Shown one piece after another: positions 34,346 to 46,780 of a stretch of DNA of 64,000 nt. The notes beneath the pieces were generated by a model. That model was not told where the DNA came from. It worked only from the letters and a program-made list of their open reading frames with translations, and did no database searches. Each line of letters starts with the position of its first letter. The stretch's first letter is position 1. The stretch spans positions 346,248-410,247 of the forward strand of contig MU270057.1 in the NCBI GenBank assembly GCA_021432635.1, given 5' to 3'. This DNA is from Thozetella sp. PMI_491. Taxonomy: Eukaryota; Ascomycota; Sordariomycetes; Chaetosphaeriales; Chaetosphaeriaceae. A program made the position numbers and the translations under genes.

Positions 34346-37300
34346 AATATCCACCTTTGAAGTTCCAAAATTCGTTCAAGATAATGTCCTTCAGGTCGTA
34401 GTTGTATTTGAGTCGGTCACGGCGGTGACTTGATCCGCACCTTGATTACAGAATTAGAGGGTAACTAGATAAATTTCTCTGCACTTATAGCTGCTCTCTA
34501 CCAACATTTATTCCCTTCCACCGATAATGGTTAGGCACCTGACGTGAGGCTGTTGAATATGCCATACATACGTTAGTCTCAAGGCTCGTATTAATGACCC
34601 ACAAGATTAAGGGTAGTTGTACACGACTTATGCCACTCGAATCATACCTGGCCTACATTAGACCAAGTTAATAGGAATGATAGGGGGAGATTCCCGAGAG
34701 TCAGCATAGAAGTGTCAACATAGCGTGAGTTGTCAAAGTGCAATATAGGATTAGATTGATCTAGGTAAAGCTCTGCCAGTCGGCTGGGCCACAAAAGAGG
34801 AGTACGTCATACGGGGCTGTTTTTGCAGCCAATCTAACCAGTTTATACGACTGCCAAGCCATTGCGCCCTCCACTCTCCATACTCCGTGAAAAGCCACAA
34901 GTATTGTGACCAACTGGCGCTAGCCACCTCCCATCTGACAGCTACTAACATCCTAACTAGTCCCGCTCCATATACCTCGCTTACATAATGAGGCATTAAA
35001 GAGTCGTCTCGATGGTCCGGGAGGCCATTCAGCCCACTTGGCAACTGTCTGACCGATTCCTAGATAGTGAGTAGTCGGACGGAGTGAGTTGGTGTACCGA
35101 CCGACTCATATATCCCTCTATTCTTCTGGGCCGCGAAAAAGAATGCCCCCTCGGGACAAAAAGGGCTAGCTGCTCAAGGTTGATGTGAGGAAGAGCGCCT
35201 CCGAAATCGTACGACAGGCCTACCTCGGATCGCGATCGAGCACTGTCCCAACCACGACAAAGAAGTTCCGCATCATATATCGCCTTAAGGGGCTACGAAC
35301 TCAACGGATCTGTGCCCCGAAACCCTACGATTGCGATTGCCTACCACCACTTCGGCCACCACGACCACCTGGACTCGGACATGCTCGCGATGACCAATAT
35401 GGCTACCGATACCATCAGCGATATCAAGGCTGTAAGCATTGGGCTACAGACTAACGAGCGTAAATTTTAAGTTGTCGTTTGCTATTTGCCAGGTACCTCT
35501 TGCAGCCCGAGCATCACTGCAGGCTATCTCATAAAGAAAGAATGCCTGAAGCTCAAGCAGGCACTCACCCTGCTTGTCGGCATGGAGCCCACTTTCACCC
35601 CCAATTAAAGTTGTTTCAGGCGGCAAAAAGAAAAAGAAATAGAGCTGCCTTTGCAAAAGGCTTCAAGGGCGTGTTGGACGCTTTGAATGGTTCGCTCTCA
35701 CGGAATAAGGACTTTCCTAGGTATGGAGGAGGAAGGGCACCTATGGCCTAGATTGACCTATATATGGCTAGCATGTACCATAGTATGTATGTTTGCGGAC
35801 TGCGGAATAATGATGAGCGATATAGCTACCGGACCACACAGGAGAAGCCCACTTAGTCTGCTGACTGGTATGTTTACCACGCAGAATAATTCCCATCTGG
35901 GTGCTTGATTCTCTTCTAGGAAGTGGAGGATCGCCGAAGTATGGCGGAAATGTACCCTGTCATTTGGCGCGGTATTCTGCATGGAGAGAGCCAGCAAACT
36001 TGCTACCCTTTCCCTAGAGGGCCACGTGAGTCTTCATCTAGCGAATGGTCCTCGCAGTACCATAAGTACATCGAAGAGTCAGCAACAAGGATAGGTATGC
36101 TAAGGTGGAGATCTGGACCGTGCCTCGAGCGTGCTTGCTGGCCACGACTGACGCGCACCAATCAACGCTGAAGAGGGGTAGTAGGTGGGGACGCGGGGAA
36201 AGTGGCCCGAGCTTTCTTGAAACAGAGATGCAGATGCAGCCCCTCCTATTAGGATGCGGCATTGGCAACCTTCACAACAACGGCGGCTAGATCACCTCGG
36301 GGAGCGGCCGAGTGCCTGCCGAGATGCCAAGTCCAGCGGCTAAACTGGTATTTCGGCCGTTAACCTCCCGCCGAACCGAGCCGTTTATTAGCGGGGTTCC
36401 TGTTCTGATCTGGAATTTCATCTTAGCTTTTGACTCCTATTCCAAAACGAGGGCTCCCACCGTTCCCCCCCTGGCGCCCAGCTTCCCCCATCCTACCACT
36501 CCTGCATATCTATATCCTGGTTGGTTTTAGTCCTGTACTATATCCACCATAGCGATCCAAGCTTGACATGCTGGCCCCCTCGCCCCGTTCGTTGTTGCTT
36601 GGGTGTGTTACAGTACTACGTAGTATTTTCAATGTCTGACCAAAGGGGGGGCAGCCTCGGGTCATGCAGGCCTCTCTTCACATGCTGTGTTGGCCTTGGT
36701 CATACGACGTTCCCGCCCGGTGTCTACCACTCACTCGTAGCAACACTGAAGAGACAGAAAAGATCAGTAGTGGTTGCATGTCGCATCGAACTCAGGAGCT
36801 TCGACAGTTTAAGAACGCGAGCCAGTCAAGGCCTACAGTCCTCTGGGTTATCACAACCATGTAGGTACTTAGTGAAGTAGAGGTCTGCGACCCAGAGGAG
36901 CGTACTAGGTACGTACGACTGCACCTCCTTCAGTCCTTGACGGCGTCCCTATTGGAGCGCGTCGACGCGCAGGAGAAATTTCCACCGTGCTCGTTCTATC
37001 AGGATCCGAGATTTGAGCTTGCGAGAACCGCCGAGGCGGGTGGCACTCTGGGGTTTTGTGGGCCGTTTTGGGGCCGTTGCGGGGGCGGGGTTAGCGGCCG
37101 TGCCCAAGTCGCCCAGATTGCATCGGCAGGATTCGCATCCCGGTTGGGCGGTCCGTATTGGCTCCACTAGACCACTGGCGGAAGGAGGCTAGAGAAGGGT
37201 AGGACTGGAATTAGGCAAGTAAGACAAGAAATTTAATAAAGGGTTGCTCAGTACCACCCAACCCCTCTTGCCTCCCGTCTCTTCTCTGCTTTCCTTTGCT

Positions 37301-37356
37301 TCCTCACACAGCCCTTCAATCCGGCCATCACCTCCGATCTCGAGGTCGTCAACAAG
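34346..37356. other. Long intergenic stretch, no convincing gene
   Basis: About 3 kb without a gene I can support. Coding-like scraps occur at 35185-35455 (RKSASEIVRQAYLGSRSS) and 35500-35700 (YLIKKECLKLKQALTLLVG), separated by stops. Their helical, Leu-spaced character resembles N-terminal regions of fungal STAND proteins, but I cannot confirm this. The last 400 bp become GC-rich and carry the promoter of the sugar transporter. Confidence 0.35.
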
Positions 37357-39247
37357 ATGAGCAACCCCGTCGATTCCAAGTCGCCCGGTGGCGATCCGGC
37401 AGAGGTTGAGGCGCATGCCGCCTACGTCGATCATGGCGCCGATCTTGACGAGAAAGCGATGCCCGCCGCATACAAGGCCGATGCCATCGAGGCGGAGAAC
37501 GCGGAGCATAATATGGGCGTGCTGGAGGCCGTGAGACTCTATCCCATGGCGAGCTTCTGGGCTTTCGTCATGTCCACAACTATTGTAAGTTATTGGATCC
37601 TTCATACACCCACCCCCCTTCAACAAATGGCAGCTAATGGCCACGATCAGATCATGGAGTCTTATTGCGTCTTCCTCATGGGCGCTTTCGTCGCCATGGA
37701 CGAGTTCAAGAACACATTCGGCGTCGAAGACAAAGACGGCAACATGCAGATCGAGGCCTCGTGGCAGTCCGCACTTCAGATGGGTGGCCCGCTTGGTGCT
37801 ATCATCGGCGTTTGCATCGCCGGTCCCATCACCAGCCGTATCGGATACCGCTGGGCCACAATTGGCGGCCTCATGTTGTTGAACGCCTTTATCTTTGTTT
37901 TCTATTTCGCCAACTCGCTGGCCGTCATGTTCGTCAGCCAGCTTCTAGAAGGCGTGCCATGGGGCATCTTCATCGCCAACGCACCCGCATATTGTAGCGA
38001 GATTGTGCCGATCAAGCTGAGAGCCCCCGCGACCCAGATGCTGCAGATGTTCTGGGCCATTGGCGCCATTATTGTGGGTGGCGTTTGCTACGTGTACGAG
38101 AGCAAGCTCGATCCGGTCGCATACAGGTTCGTACCATTCTGAGCATGAGAAACACCTGGTTTCATATTGACAAGACGCAAAATCCAGGATTCCTATTGCC
38201 CTCCAATGGATGTTCCCCACACCTCTCGCCATCCTCCTCTACCTAGCGCCAGAATCGCCCTGGTGGCTAGTTCGTAAGGGACGTCTTGAGGAAGCTGCTG
38301 TTTCGGTTCGACGCCTTGGACGTGCGTCGGTACTTACGAATATCGATGAGTCTATCGCCATGATGCGCCGTACTATTGAGCTTGAGAAGACCGAAAAAGA
38401 GCCCAGTTACCTAGAGCTGTTCAAAGGCACCGATACATACCGCACCCTCATTGTTTGTGGTGTGTATGCGGCTCAGAATCTCACGGGTAACCTAATCGCC
38501 AACCAAGCCGTTTATTTCTTCCGACGTAAGTTATGATCTCGTTGCATTGAATACCCGATACATTATCCAATCTAACGCAATAAAATAGAGGCGGGTATTG
38601 ATTCGAACCTCGCCTTCGCCCTTGGTCTTATTACCTCGGCCCTACAAACAGTTTTTGTGATGCTTTCTTGGATTCTCACGTCTTACCTTGGCCGACGAAC
38701 CATCTACGTTTGGGGTTCGTTAATTAATGTGTGCTTCCTGGTCGCGCTGGGCATTGCAGGCTCCGTCCCCAAGTCTACCGCGTCCTCTTTGGCGATGGCG
38801 TCCTTGGGACTTATCGTTTCGGTCGGCTTTACGCTAGGCCCTGCACCTGCTTCGTGGGTTATCATTGCAGAGACATCGGCTATTCGCCTCCGCCCCCTGA
38901 CGACCGGCATTGGACGTGCAGCCTACTATATCGTGAATATTCCTTGCATCTTCCTTGCAACTTATATGCTCAACACTACGGTATGACTGGTCCTTCCCCT
39001 TCCCTCAAACTTGTGCAATAATAAATCTGGAATTTGCTGACAATTAAATTGATACTAGGGCGTCGACCTGGGCGGCAGATGCGGTTACGTCTGGGGCGCA
39101 ACTGGTTTCGTCTGCTTCGTCGTATCATACTTCTACTTGCCGGAGATGAAGGGTCGATCCTTCCGCGAGATCGACATCCTGTTCAAGCGTCGTGTCCCGG
39201 CTCGCCAGTGGAAGAACACTGTTATCGATATCAACGACGACGAGTAG
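37357..39247 (+). CDS. MFS sugar transporter, alpha-glucoside:H+ symporter (MAL) type
   Basis: Five exons (37357-37584, 37651-38126, 38188-38525, 38589-38980 and 39059-39247) sum to 1623 nt, encoding 540 residues with 12 predicted TM helices; every phase closes. Family signatures: RIGYRW in loop 2-3, PESPWWLVRKGRLEEA after TM6, RLGR-S in the central loop, and YLPEMKGRSF after TM12 (the PETKGRS motif). The long acidic N-terminal tail (about 60 residues) and the central PESPWWLV signature match fungal maltose/alpha-glucoside permeases rather than hexose carriers. It would sit in the plasma membrane. Intron 1 is 66 nt and in frame, so unspliced reading would add 22 residues. Substrate is inferred from family only. 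Confidence 0.9.
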
Positions 39248-39654
39248 ATGGGCATGCGCTTTTTATGGCTGGGCTTAGGTCCTAGACCAAAAGCCCACTG
39301 GCTTGACTGAGAAAGTGGTTGGAGAGCTTGCTGCCTATTATATCACGCTATTGTATACAGGGCGTACTTCTATTTGATTATACTGGAGCAATAGTACAGT
39401 TGAATAGCCTTGCGCTTGTTTTCCTATAGCTAAAACACACTTTAGTCCTCCTTATAGGTGTTAGATATAAAGGAGAATTAACAATATACCATCTATGGCG
39501 CTAGTGATTCTATTGGTAAGCTTTACAGTAGCAAATAAACACTTGAAAGTGCTAGCTTGGATCCACACCCAACTCAAAAGAGCCGGCCTGATAGCAGCCA
39601 CCGACAACTATTCCACCACCTGGGTTAGTTCTTTCTGTCAGCTGTTGCTTTCTC
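39248..39654. other. Intergenic between convergent genes
   Basis: 3' flank of the transporter. Nothing else was seen. Confidence 0.4.
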
Positions 39655-40690
39655 ACCCAACCCCATGCGACCATGAGCCGTCGTAGTATGCGCTATTGTT
39701 ACCTGTGGCTCTAGTCATATAGTAGCTAAAACTAGCGCCGGAGCTGCCTGGGCTGACAACCATCATGTAACCCGGATCATTTTCGACGAGTGCAGTCTGG
39801 CCTCTGGCGGCGTACATTGTTGTATCGTCAACGCCTTTGGGTGTCAATGAGCCGACTCCTCCTGCATTAATCACGATCTGTGCTGGTCGTCTATTCGAAT
39901 GTCGTATAGTTTGTACTTCTTCGAGACTGGCAACTCGTTTTTGCAGGAACACAACCCCAGTCGCCGGCATTCCGAGAGCAGATATGGCAAGTAGAGCGCT
40001 GCGTTGACGCAGAGGGTCGTGAACTTGCAGCCTGCTGCAATTCCTGGTGGAAGACCACCGAGAGACAGGGGGAAATACTATTGTCAGTTTTGGATGACAC
40101 AGGCGGTTTGCTTCCTACATTGTCGACCACATCTCTCCAGCACGGGCCTTCTCCTGGTCCCATGAAGGGATATCTCACCTTACCAACGTCCTCTTCCCGT
40201 GGGTAGACCACAGTCTCTAGCACTATCCAGTGCATGCTGCACTCTGCGCATCCTGGCAGGATGCAATTGCTGCGGGAAGTGCAGCTCACCTTGGAAGTGT
40301 ATGCATGCCTCCGGTACTGACGCAGCCAAGTTTTTCAGAGCTCTCTAGGTATCCCGTTCAAGTCGTGCCTGGAGAGAGCCATCCTCGCGCATCCTAAATT
40401 GCCCACGCAATTAGCTGAAAAAAAGAAAAGGTCCAAGGTGCGCAAGCACATACGGGTAGAAGTTCGCTCCGGCCCATGGCGACGCGTACCCAATGTCGTA
40501 GTGACCGGGCATGAACTCATAGATGACGAGGATCTTGTTCCTTGCATCACAGCTTAGACGCAACACAGTTGTTGGTTTTCCATGGCGGCGGCTTGTCGCG
40601 TGGTGACTAAGTGTGCGTGCCGGCGATCAATGCAAAGGTGAAGAGAGGCTTTCCCCTGCACACTTTCACGTCCTGTGCCTCGACCATTTT
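39655..40690 (-). pseudogene. D-amino-acid oxidase (FAD) pseudogene
   Basis: Minus-strand segments match the DAO family in order: TTVLRLSCDARNKILVIYEF followed by MPGHYDIGYASPWAGANF (about 40610-40480), RALKNLAASVPEACIHF (about 40345-40295), LPPGIAAGCKFTTLCVNAAL and YLPYLLSECRRLG (about 40060-39945), then GVVFLQKRVASLEEV and QIVINAGGVGSLTPKGVDDT with AARGQTALV (about 39960-39780). The N-terminal GxGxxG FAD loop is missing. An in-frame TAG replaces an expected Trp just before RALKNLA, and a one-base shift separates SECRRLG from GVVFLQK. The C-terminus stops after SYYMTRATG. The enzyme normally deaminates D-amino acids in peroxisomes; this copy cannot. Confidence 0.8.
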
Positions 40691-41711
40691 AAACTTTGCT
40701 GTATTGATCGAAAGTCGATTTAATGAGTGGGCACGATCGATTCAGTCACTTAGCAGCAACCGGAGTCGCGTTTAAAGCCGGCAGTTTAGGGCTGGTGATG
40801 GCCCAGGCCAAAAACACCAGTCTAATGAAGACCAATGTGGCGGGGCAGAGGGGTTTACGAATTAGAATCGCCAAGAAAAGACTCGTGCTCGGCATACCGA
40901 GATGTCTAGGTAGTTAGGCGTGGGCTGGGGAGCCTTTGGCATGCCGAGATAACCTCTAGGAGGCCAATACTGACGGCCTCACTCGGAGATATGAAAGCAT
41001 TCTACACAGAAAAGACGTACCGTGTTGGTCATGGATGTAGCTTATGTATTTGTAAATCTTATTCTCGATTATACGAAGGGTCAAGATCCTTCAGATCCGG
41101 GTAGGTAACGTGGGGGGTACGACACAGACGGTGGTACAACGGCGAGATATGTTCGCGTCTGACGCAGGCACCATGGCGAAGGCAGCGCTGGTAAAGGTGG
41201 GCTGCGAGAAGCGTGTCGTTGTTGGATACTGTGATAAAACCGGGAACCCCCCCCACCCCCCCCTTTCCAATAGCCTTAAATCGATACATCTCTAAAGGAC
41301 CGTGCAACACCAATAAATATTCTTTTCTCCAAGTAAATAATTATCTTGGGTAGCTACGGTATGTCTCTACAGTGGGAGGGTATTGGCGTAAATGGTATGG
41401 GCGGGGAAGAAAGTGGGTTTGTCAACAGCCTCGAAAATATAACCTAATCTGGCAATTGCGAATGATGAATTTGGCGGCTACGTTACATACAGGGTTGGCT
41501 AGAATCACGCTGCGACGCTGAACCGTCCCCAAGAAGCTGGTTCACGTGACAAATAATGTCAATCAAATGGCGCAGTCAGACGGCGGAGTGCATCGACGAG
41601 AAAGCAAACCCTACAAAGCCCCATCTAGGCAAACTCTTCAAGTCCTTGATTGTTGATTTTATAACTCGATACGAGAAAGAAGAAAACCAAAAAGAGCGAT
41701 AGTTTTACATC
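40691..41711. other. Intergenic, no gene seen
   Basis: Upstream DNA of the BBE-type oxidase. It contains a C-rich run (about 41249-41268, nearly pure C). Short frames were rejected. Confidence 0.4.
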
Positions 41712-43573
41712 ATGCTGCGACCGGCCTTCACTCTGGTTATTCTAAGAATGGTGGCGGCAAAGCAAGCTCTCGCTGGTTGCAAGATCACCCCTTCGGATAG
41801 AGAATGGCCGCTATTATCAGAATGGGCCAGTTTAAATGCTTCAATAGATGGCGCGCTCTTGAAAACCGCCCCTGCAGCTTCGTCGTGCTATCCCGGCAAC
41901 CCCTTTGGCTCTGCTCTGCCCTGTGCCTACGTTGAGAACAACTGGGCTTACTCGGACTTTCATGAAAACCTCCCTGAAAGTGTCGACTATCCAATCTTCG
42001 CAAACAACTCCTGTCTTCCCCCAAATGCCACCGGCTACCTACCAAGAAAGGGCTGTACCATTGGCGGCTTGCCGGAGTTCATTGTAAATGCGACCAGCGA
42101 AGGGCAGATAGCCACGGCTATGAAGTGGGCTGCGAAGCGAAACATTCGAATCGTGGTCAAAGGGACAGGCCATGACCTCAGCGGACGGTAATATCCCCCC
42201 ATATTATCAACAGCTAAGAAAAGCTGACTCGGTATAGCTCTACGGGTGCTTACAGCCTCTCCATCTGGACTCACCACCTGGATGATTTGGAACTTCAGCC
42301 GGCCTGGCCACTACCCGGTTCCAAAACGAACCAACACACAGAACACGTTCTTATTGCTGGGAGTGGGAATGACTGGGGCCGAGCCGTTCGTCATGCCCTA
42401 TCCGTGGGTCGTATTGTCGTCAGCAGCCAGGACGAGACCGTCGGTCTAGGCGGACACATTCAAGGTGGCGGCCATGGCCCGTTGAGCAGCACTTACGGAT
42501 TGGCGGCAGATCAAGTCCTGCAAGTGCGTTTCGTGACTCCCGGTGGCACCCTGCTAGTAGCAGATGCCACACAAAATCAAGAAATTTTATGGGCCGTTCG
42601 GGGCGGCGGCGCCGGTCAGTATGGCATCGTTACTCAGTATATCTTGCGTACATACCCAGCTCCTAAGAATGTCGTATCGACTACCATGACGGTTTCTATT
42701 GTCAGTCAGAATGGTAGCGAACTCAATCCCAGCCCGGGAGCTGCCGATGCCAGTTGGTTGAGCGTCGCCTCGCTGATGCGTGACATCCCGGACCTGATGG
42801 ATGAAGGGTTGTCTGGTGTCGGGTACATCATTTCTGCGGGTTCTGGAACTGGAGTTTCTGCCTCATTTTCTTTCCAGGCGTACAACGCCACGCCGGAATG
42901 GCTGGATAAGGTTTTAGAACCAGTGGCGGTGCGAATGGCAAACAACACATCGCATGTTGTAATACAGATAGCGCCGGCTGTGATCTACAACACCTTCCTC
43001 GCCTATTTCGAATCCATCAATCCCGGTCGCAGTCCTGCATCAGGGGTAGGATACATCACAAGCCGACTTCTGGGACGGCCTCACCTCTCGGAGTTATCTA
43101 CCCCTGCCGTCAGCTTGTGGCTCCAGCGCCTAGCAAATCCAACTGCCGCTGCCCAAGGGTTCAGTCAGACCATCATCAACCTGGTAGCAGGGCCTGGGCC
43201 GCGACACGTTGAACAAGGCATGCGCGGGGCATTGAACCCAGTATGGCGGGAGACATATGTGCACGCTATTACCCTGTCCGCTAATGTTGACTACGATTCA
43301 ATGACTCCTAAAGCTGCGCTCGAGGAGCTAGCCAGCTGGACCGAAGCAAACCTTGAGCCAGTGTGGCGAGAGTGGGCTCCAAGTACAGGTGCTTACATGA
43401 ACGAAGGCAACCCACGGAGTAGCCAGTTCAAGTATGACTTCTATGGCGTAAACTACGACCGGCTGGTGGAGATCAAACGCAAGTATGATCCAACAGGAAG
43501 TCTCTACAGACTTGCCGGGGTGGATACAAATGGGGATGAATATGATCTTACGACAGGCAAACTTTGTTACTAG
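41712..43573 (+). CDS. Secreted FAD-linked oxidoreductase, berberine-bridge-enzyme (BBE/VAO) family
   Basis: Two exons (41712-42187 and 42238-43573; 50-nt intron, phase 2) encode 603 residues. A signal peptide covers about residues 1-22. The FAD-binding type-4 domain has KGTGHDLSGRSTGAYS, with the His positioned for covalent flavin attachment, then GGHIQGGGHGPLSSTYGLAAD. The C-terminal BBE motif is FKYDFYGVNYDRLVEIKRKY. Many N-x-S/T sites fit secretion. Such enzymes oxidise alcohols, sugars or alkaloid and polyketide intermediates, and several act in fungal secondary-metabolite clusters. It lies between a dead D-amino-acid oxidase and a broken CorA-like gene, so neighbours give little hint of pathway. 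The gene is intact. Confidence 0.9.
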
Positions 43574-44645
43574 AGTGGCGGCTTCAACAACAGTAAATTT
43601 GAATAAGATTATAGTATGCGCGGGGCGAGTGGGCTTTTACTCTTGTAGTGAAGATAGATTCCCATTAACGGCCAATAATAAGTATATGATAAGGTCTAAA
43701 AGAGCTTGTAGAAAAGTGGTCTTTGTAAAGTTATAGTTTTCTAGCCATCTTGATTATTTAGTGCAGTGAGCGAACCCAAAGTAGCTAAGCTTTACTGAAT
43801 AATCAAGGTCTATCTAGAGACACAGGTGAATAAGAATGGCCCACAAGTGGTGTTTCTAAGGACCGGCAGCTGTAGTTTTAATGGAAGTCGAGGAACAAAA
43901 CTTGATAGGTATACGAGAGGCTTTATGTAGAGCACGGAAGTTGGAGCGTTAAAGCCACGGCACAGTACGGTCTAACATCAGTCCGAAAATTGCCAGTTCC
44001 ATTGGCCCCTGTTGACGGCGGGAGGATTTACGCGACGCCACCGCCCTGCCAATGCGCGTGTGCCGGGCGAAATTCGCATCATTTGGCGTCCTGGCTCGCT
44101 CAACCAAGACCCCTCGTCGCAGGTAAAGCCATAATTGGACAATATATTACTATACTTCGGTGAATCTTCAGGAATAGCGTTCCGCCAGCTTTGCTCCTCT
44201 AAATAGGCTACATAATGTCCCGGCTGAGTTTCATAAATCGGAACGCGCCCAATACCTGCCAGGCTTCGTCGACAGTAATCAGAAAAATATCATTCGCATC
44301 CTTGTAGCCATATTCGGCCTTAGTTGATTGATTTAAATTTCCGCTATGTCCCAAGATGGATTCGCCCATAAGATCAGAGAGAGCAATACCAGCAAGAGCA
44401 GGATCAGGAAGAACAGGAGCGGAAAGAACGAGATCAGGAAGAGGGTTGCCCGGAAGGACTGGAGAATTAAGGCCAAGATCGGAAAGGATTGGACGCGTTG
44501 CACCTTGTGACGGTATTGAGGTTTTTATTTAGGTAGAGGGTTTGTTCGCCCTGCTCGCGCGAACTCCTAGCTCATTACTCATGGCAGTATAGGTTCTAGA
44601 GAGTGGACGACCTTCGAGATTAGACACAACGGCCAGATAGCCGCT
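43574..44645. other. Intergenic, no supported gene
   Basis: About 44360-44470 is a purine-rich tract of gaa/gag/agg units reading as a Gln/Glu-rich frame (QEQDQEEQERKERDQEE). It may belong to the N-terminal part of the following CorA-like remnant or be simple low-complexity DNA. Confidence 0.35.
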
Positions 44646-44649
44646 GGTC

Positions 44650-46000
44650 GGTTTCTTGAAAATTCTGACCTGAAAATGGTGTACTCCTGTCTTCTCATCA
44701 AACGAAGCAACTATCTGATCTTTGTGGTAGCATATCTCAATGTGAGTTCGACATACGCGCCTGTCCTGCCCGTATGGAGCACCTTAGCTCTTTGTTCCAA
44801 TTCCTGCCGGATTTCTTTCAACCGGCCTTTCGTTATTCAAATGGCTATTTCGGTTCAGATGAACATTTCGACAACCATGATGGATTCACGAGCGTGAGTG
44901 CGTCTCCTACATTGCGATTTCCATGCTTCTCCACCACCTTCTCGCCCACCTAAAGAATTTGACACTATGCACCTACTGCCGATTTTCGATCCAACCCATC
45001 AATCAGGTTAATCGTCGATCTCAGGCACTAAGGCATCAATGGAAAAACATATAAGCTCTCGCACATTGGGATGGCGTTTATGTGAAGACCGGAATTCTGT
45101 TCCTTCGGACCAATGCTGCAGAGCTTGCGACAGCAAGGCCGGCCGGCTGATCTGATGTGGTCGTACATATACATTGTCAATTTGTACGTTAACCTACAGC
45201 ACACCGTCACGTATGATTTGAGAGACTAGATCTTGAGTAATTATTGAACGAAACTCGGAAGTTCGGAGACAAATACACGCCGCAGCGGATTATGCCAGCT
45301 TGCACAACATCGCGCGGATGGCAATGCTGATCTCGGAGATCCTGCCTGCCAACATCAAGACGATCGAGTGTATCCTAGAGAGCCACAAGGACTTCACGTA
45401 GAGGTATCCCAACCCGACTCATGATGCCAGAAGATGGAAGCCGTATCAGCGCCTTCGACTATTTGCACACTTACGGTACAGCATACATTATCGCAGTAGC
45501 TTCTACATTGACCGGGTGAAGAACGAGATCGAGTTGATAATCAATGTCATAGCCCAGAACGAGGCGCGAGCCTCGGTCGACATCGCTAGGGGGGGGGGGN
45601 NNNNNNNNNNNNNNNNNNNNNNNNNNNNNNNNNNNNNNNNNNNNNNNNNNNNNNNNNNNNNNNNNNNNNNNNNNNNNNNGGGGGGGGGGGGGGGGGGCAA
45701 GCGTGACAGCTTCGGCATGATGGTTCATGTCGCTCATCGGCCTGCTCTGTCTACCGTTGCTCGTTTTGTCTGCGCTCTCCAGTCCAACTTTTTGACTTTG
45801 GAGCCGACCCTGGGTCATGGCGTCAGTCGGATAACCTGAAGCTTCTTTGGGAATGCGCGGGTTTGCCTACAGGGTTGGCTGTTGTCGCTTGGGCGCTATG
45901 GTGGTTTTGGTTTGCCCAATGGCGGGAAGGGGAGGCTAAGCCGCTTACAGTCGCGGTACGACCAAGAATAACCTCGATTTCGACTGGATGGAGGAGGCAG
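44650..46000 (+). pseudogene. CorA-like (Mg2+ transporter-like) membrane protein remnant, interrupted by assembly gap
   Basis: Fragments in the order of fungal CorA-like proteins: CEFDIRACPARMEHLSSLFQ with FLPDFFQPAFRYSNGYFGS (about 44736-44870), HNIARMAMLISEILPANIKT followed by IECILESHKDFT (about 45305-45400, ending in TAG), DRVKNEIELIINVIAQNEAR then ASVDIAR (about 45510-45588). After the gap come RDSFGMM, FLTLEPTLGHGVSR and a final membrane segment GLPTGLAVVAWALWWFWFAQ (about 45860-45920). Frames change between blocks and stops intervene, so it is probably a pseudogene. The poly-G/N gap falls right after ASVDIAR, so part of the disruption may be assembly error. Confidence 0.5.
45589..45697. 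other. Assembly gap (80 N) flanked by poly-G
   Basis: N at 45600-45679, preceded by 11 G (45589-45599) and followed by 18 G (45680-45697). The true length of the G tract or missing sequence is unknown. Confidence 0.97.
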
Positions 46001-46780
46001 GGGAGGAGGACCGTAACCTTTACAGGCCCAGGGAGTACCAGATATAACATCTCGAGATTGAACTACCTGTACTTGCCATGGAGAATTCGATTACGGGGGC
46101 CCGCTGGCCTGGTATTCGCTATCCAGTCGATAATAGACAACACCACAGAGTCACGAAGACGGACAGAAGCTACGAGAACGCCAGTATTAAGAGGCTGAAA
46201 AATGGACTCGCTAACTCGCTAAACACAGGATACGGAATTGGCGACGAGCGGAGCCCCCCCGGAAAGTGGTGTTTCTGGAATTGGCATAGTGCCTCGTTAA
46301 CTAGCCCAAGTGATTGGACATTTGAACTTCTAGCACGCGCACTAGCTACGGCCCCTGCGTCGCCTCCACTTTAATGTTCTCCGGAGAATCTTCAACGGCT
46401 ACGGACAAAGCGGTGGACAAATAAAGAGAGACTGCGAGCCATATCTACATAAAATAAACTGATTCCAGCACTAAGATACTATTATTATGTACTCTTAGCC
46501 AATCAGATTCGCAGACACCCCTTTTGCAGTCCCTCTTATCTGCCCACCTCTTGGGACAAACGGAGTACAGCGCAGAAATCCGCTAGGCCTGTCACTCCTT
46601 TAGTGGCGCCCACTAGCGCGCTTCTGTGGACCCAAGCAGCCCACTCTGATTCGACATTTGCGCTGTCGGCCCCCGGCCGTCGCCATTCAGGGTATTTATG
46701 TAGTCCTCCTCTGACCTGCGCCAATTTTCTTCGTCTACACCCACCCTCTTCAACACGACCACGATGGTCGCTGGCGTGCG
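46001..46780. other. Intergenic, no gene seen
   Basis: Upstream region of the following membrane-protein gene. An open frame at 46078-46374 has no recognisable features and was not accepted. Confidence 0.4.

Noticed and set aside
36521-37170. Several short frames upstream of the sugar transporter
   Set aside because: GC-rich promoter DNA. The frames lack family features and overlap each other on both strands.
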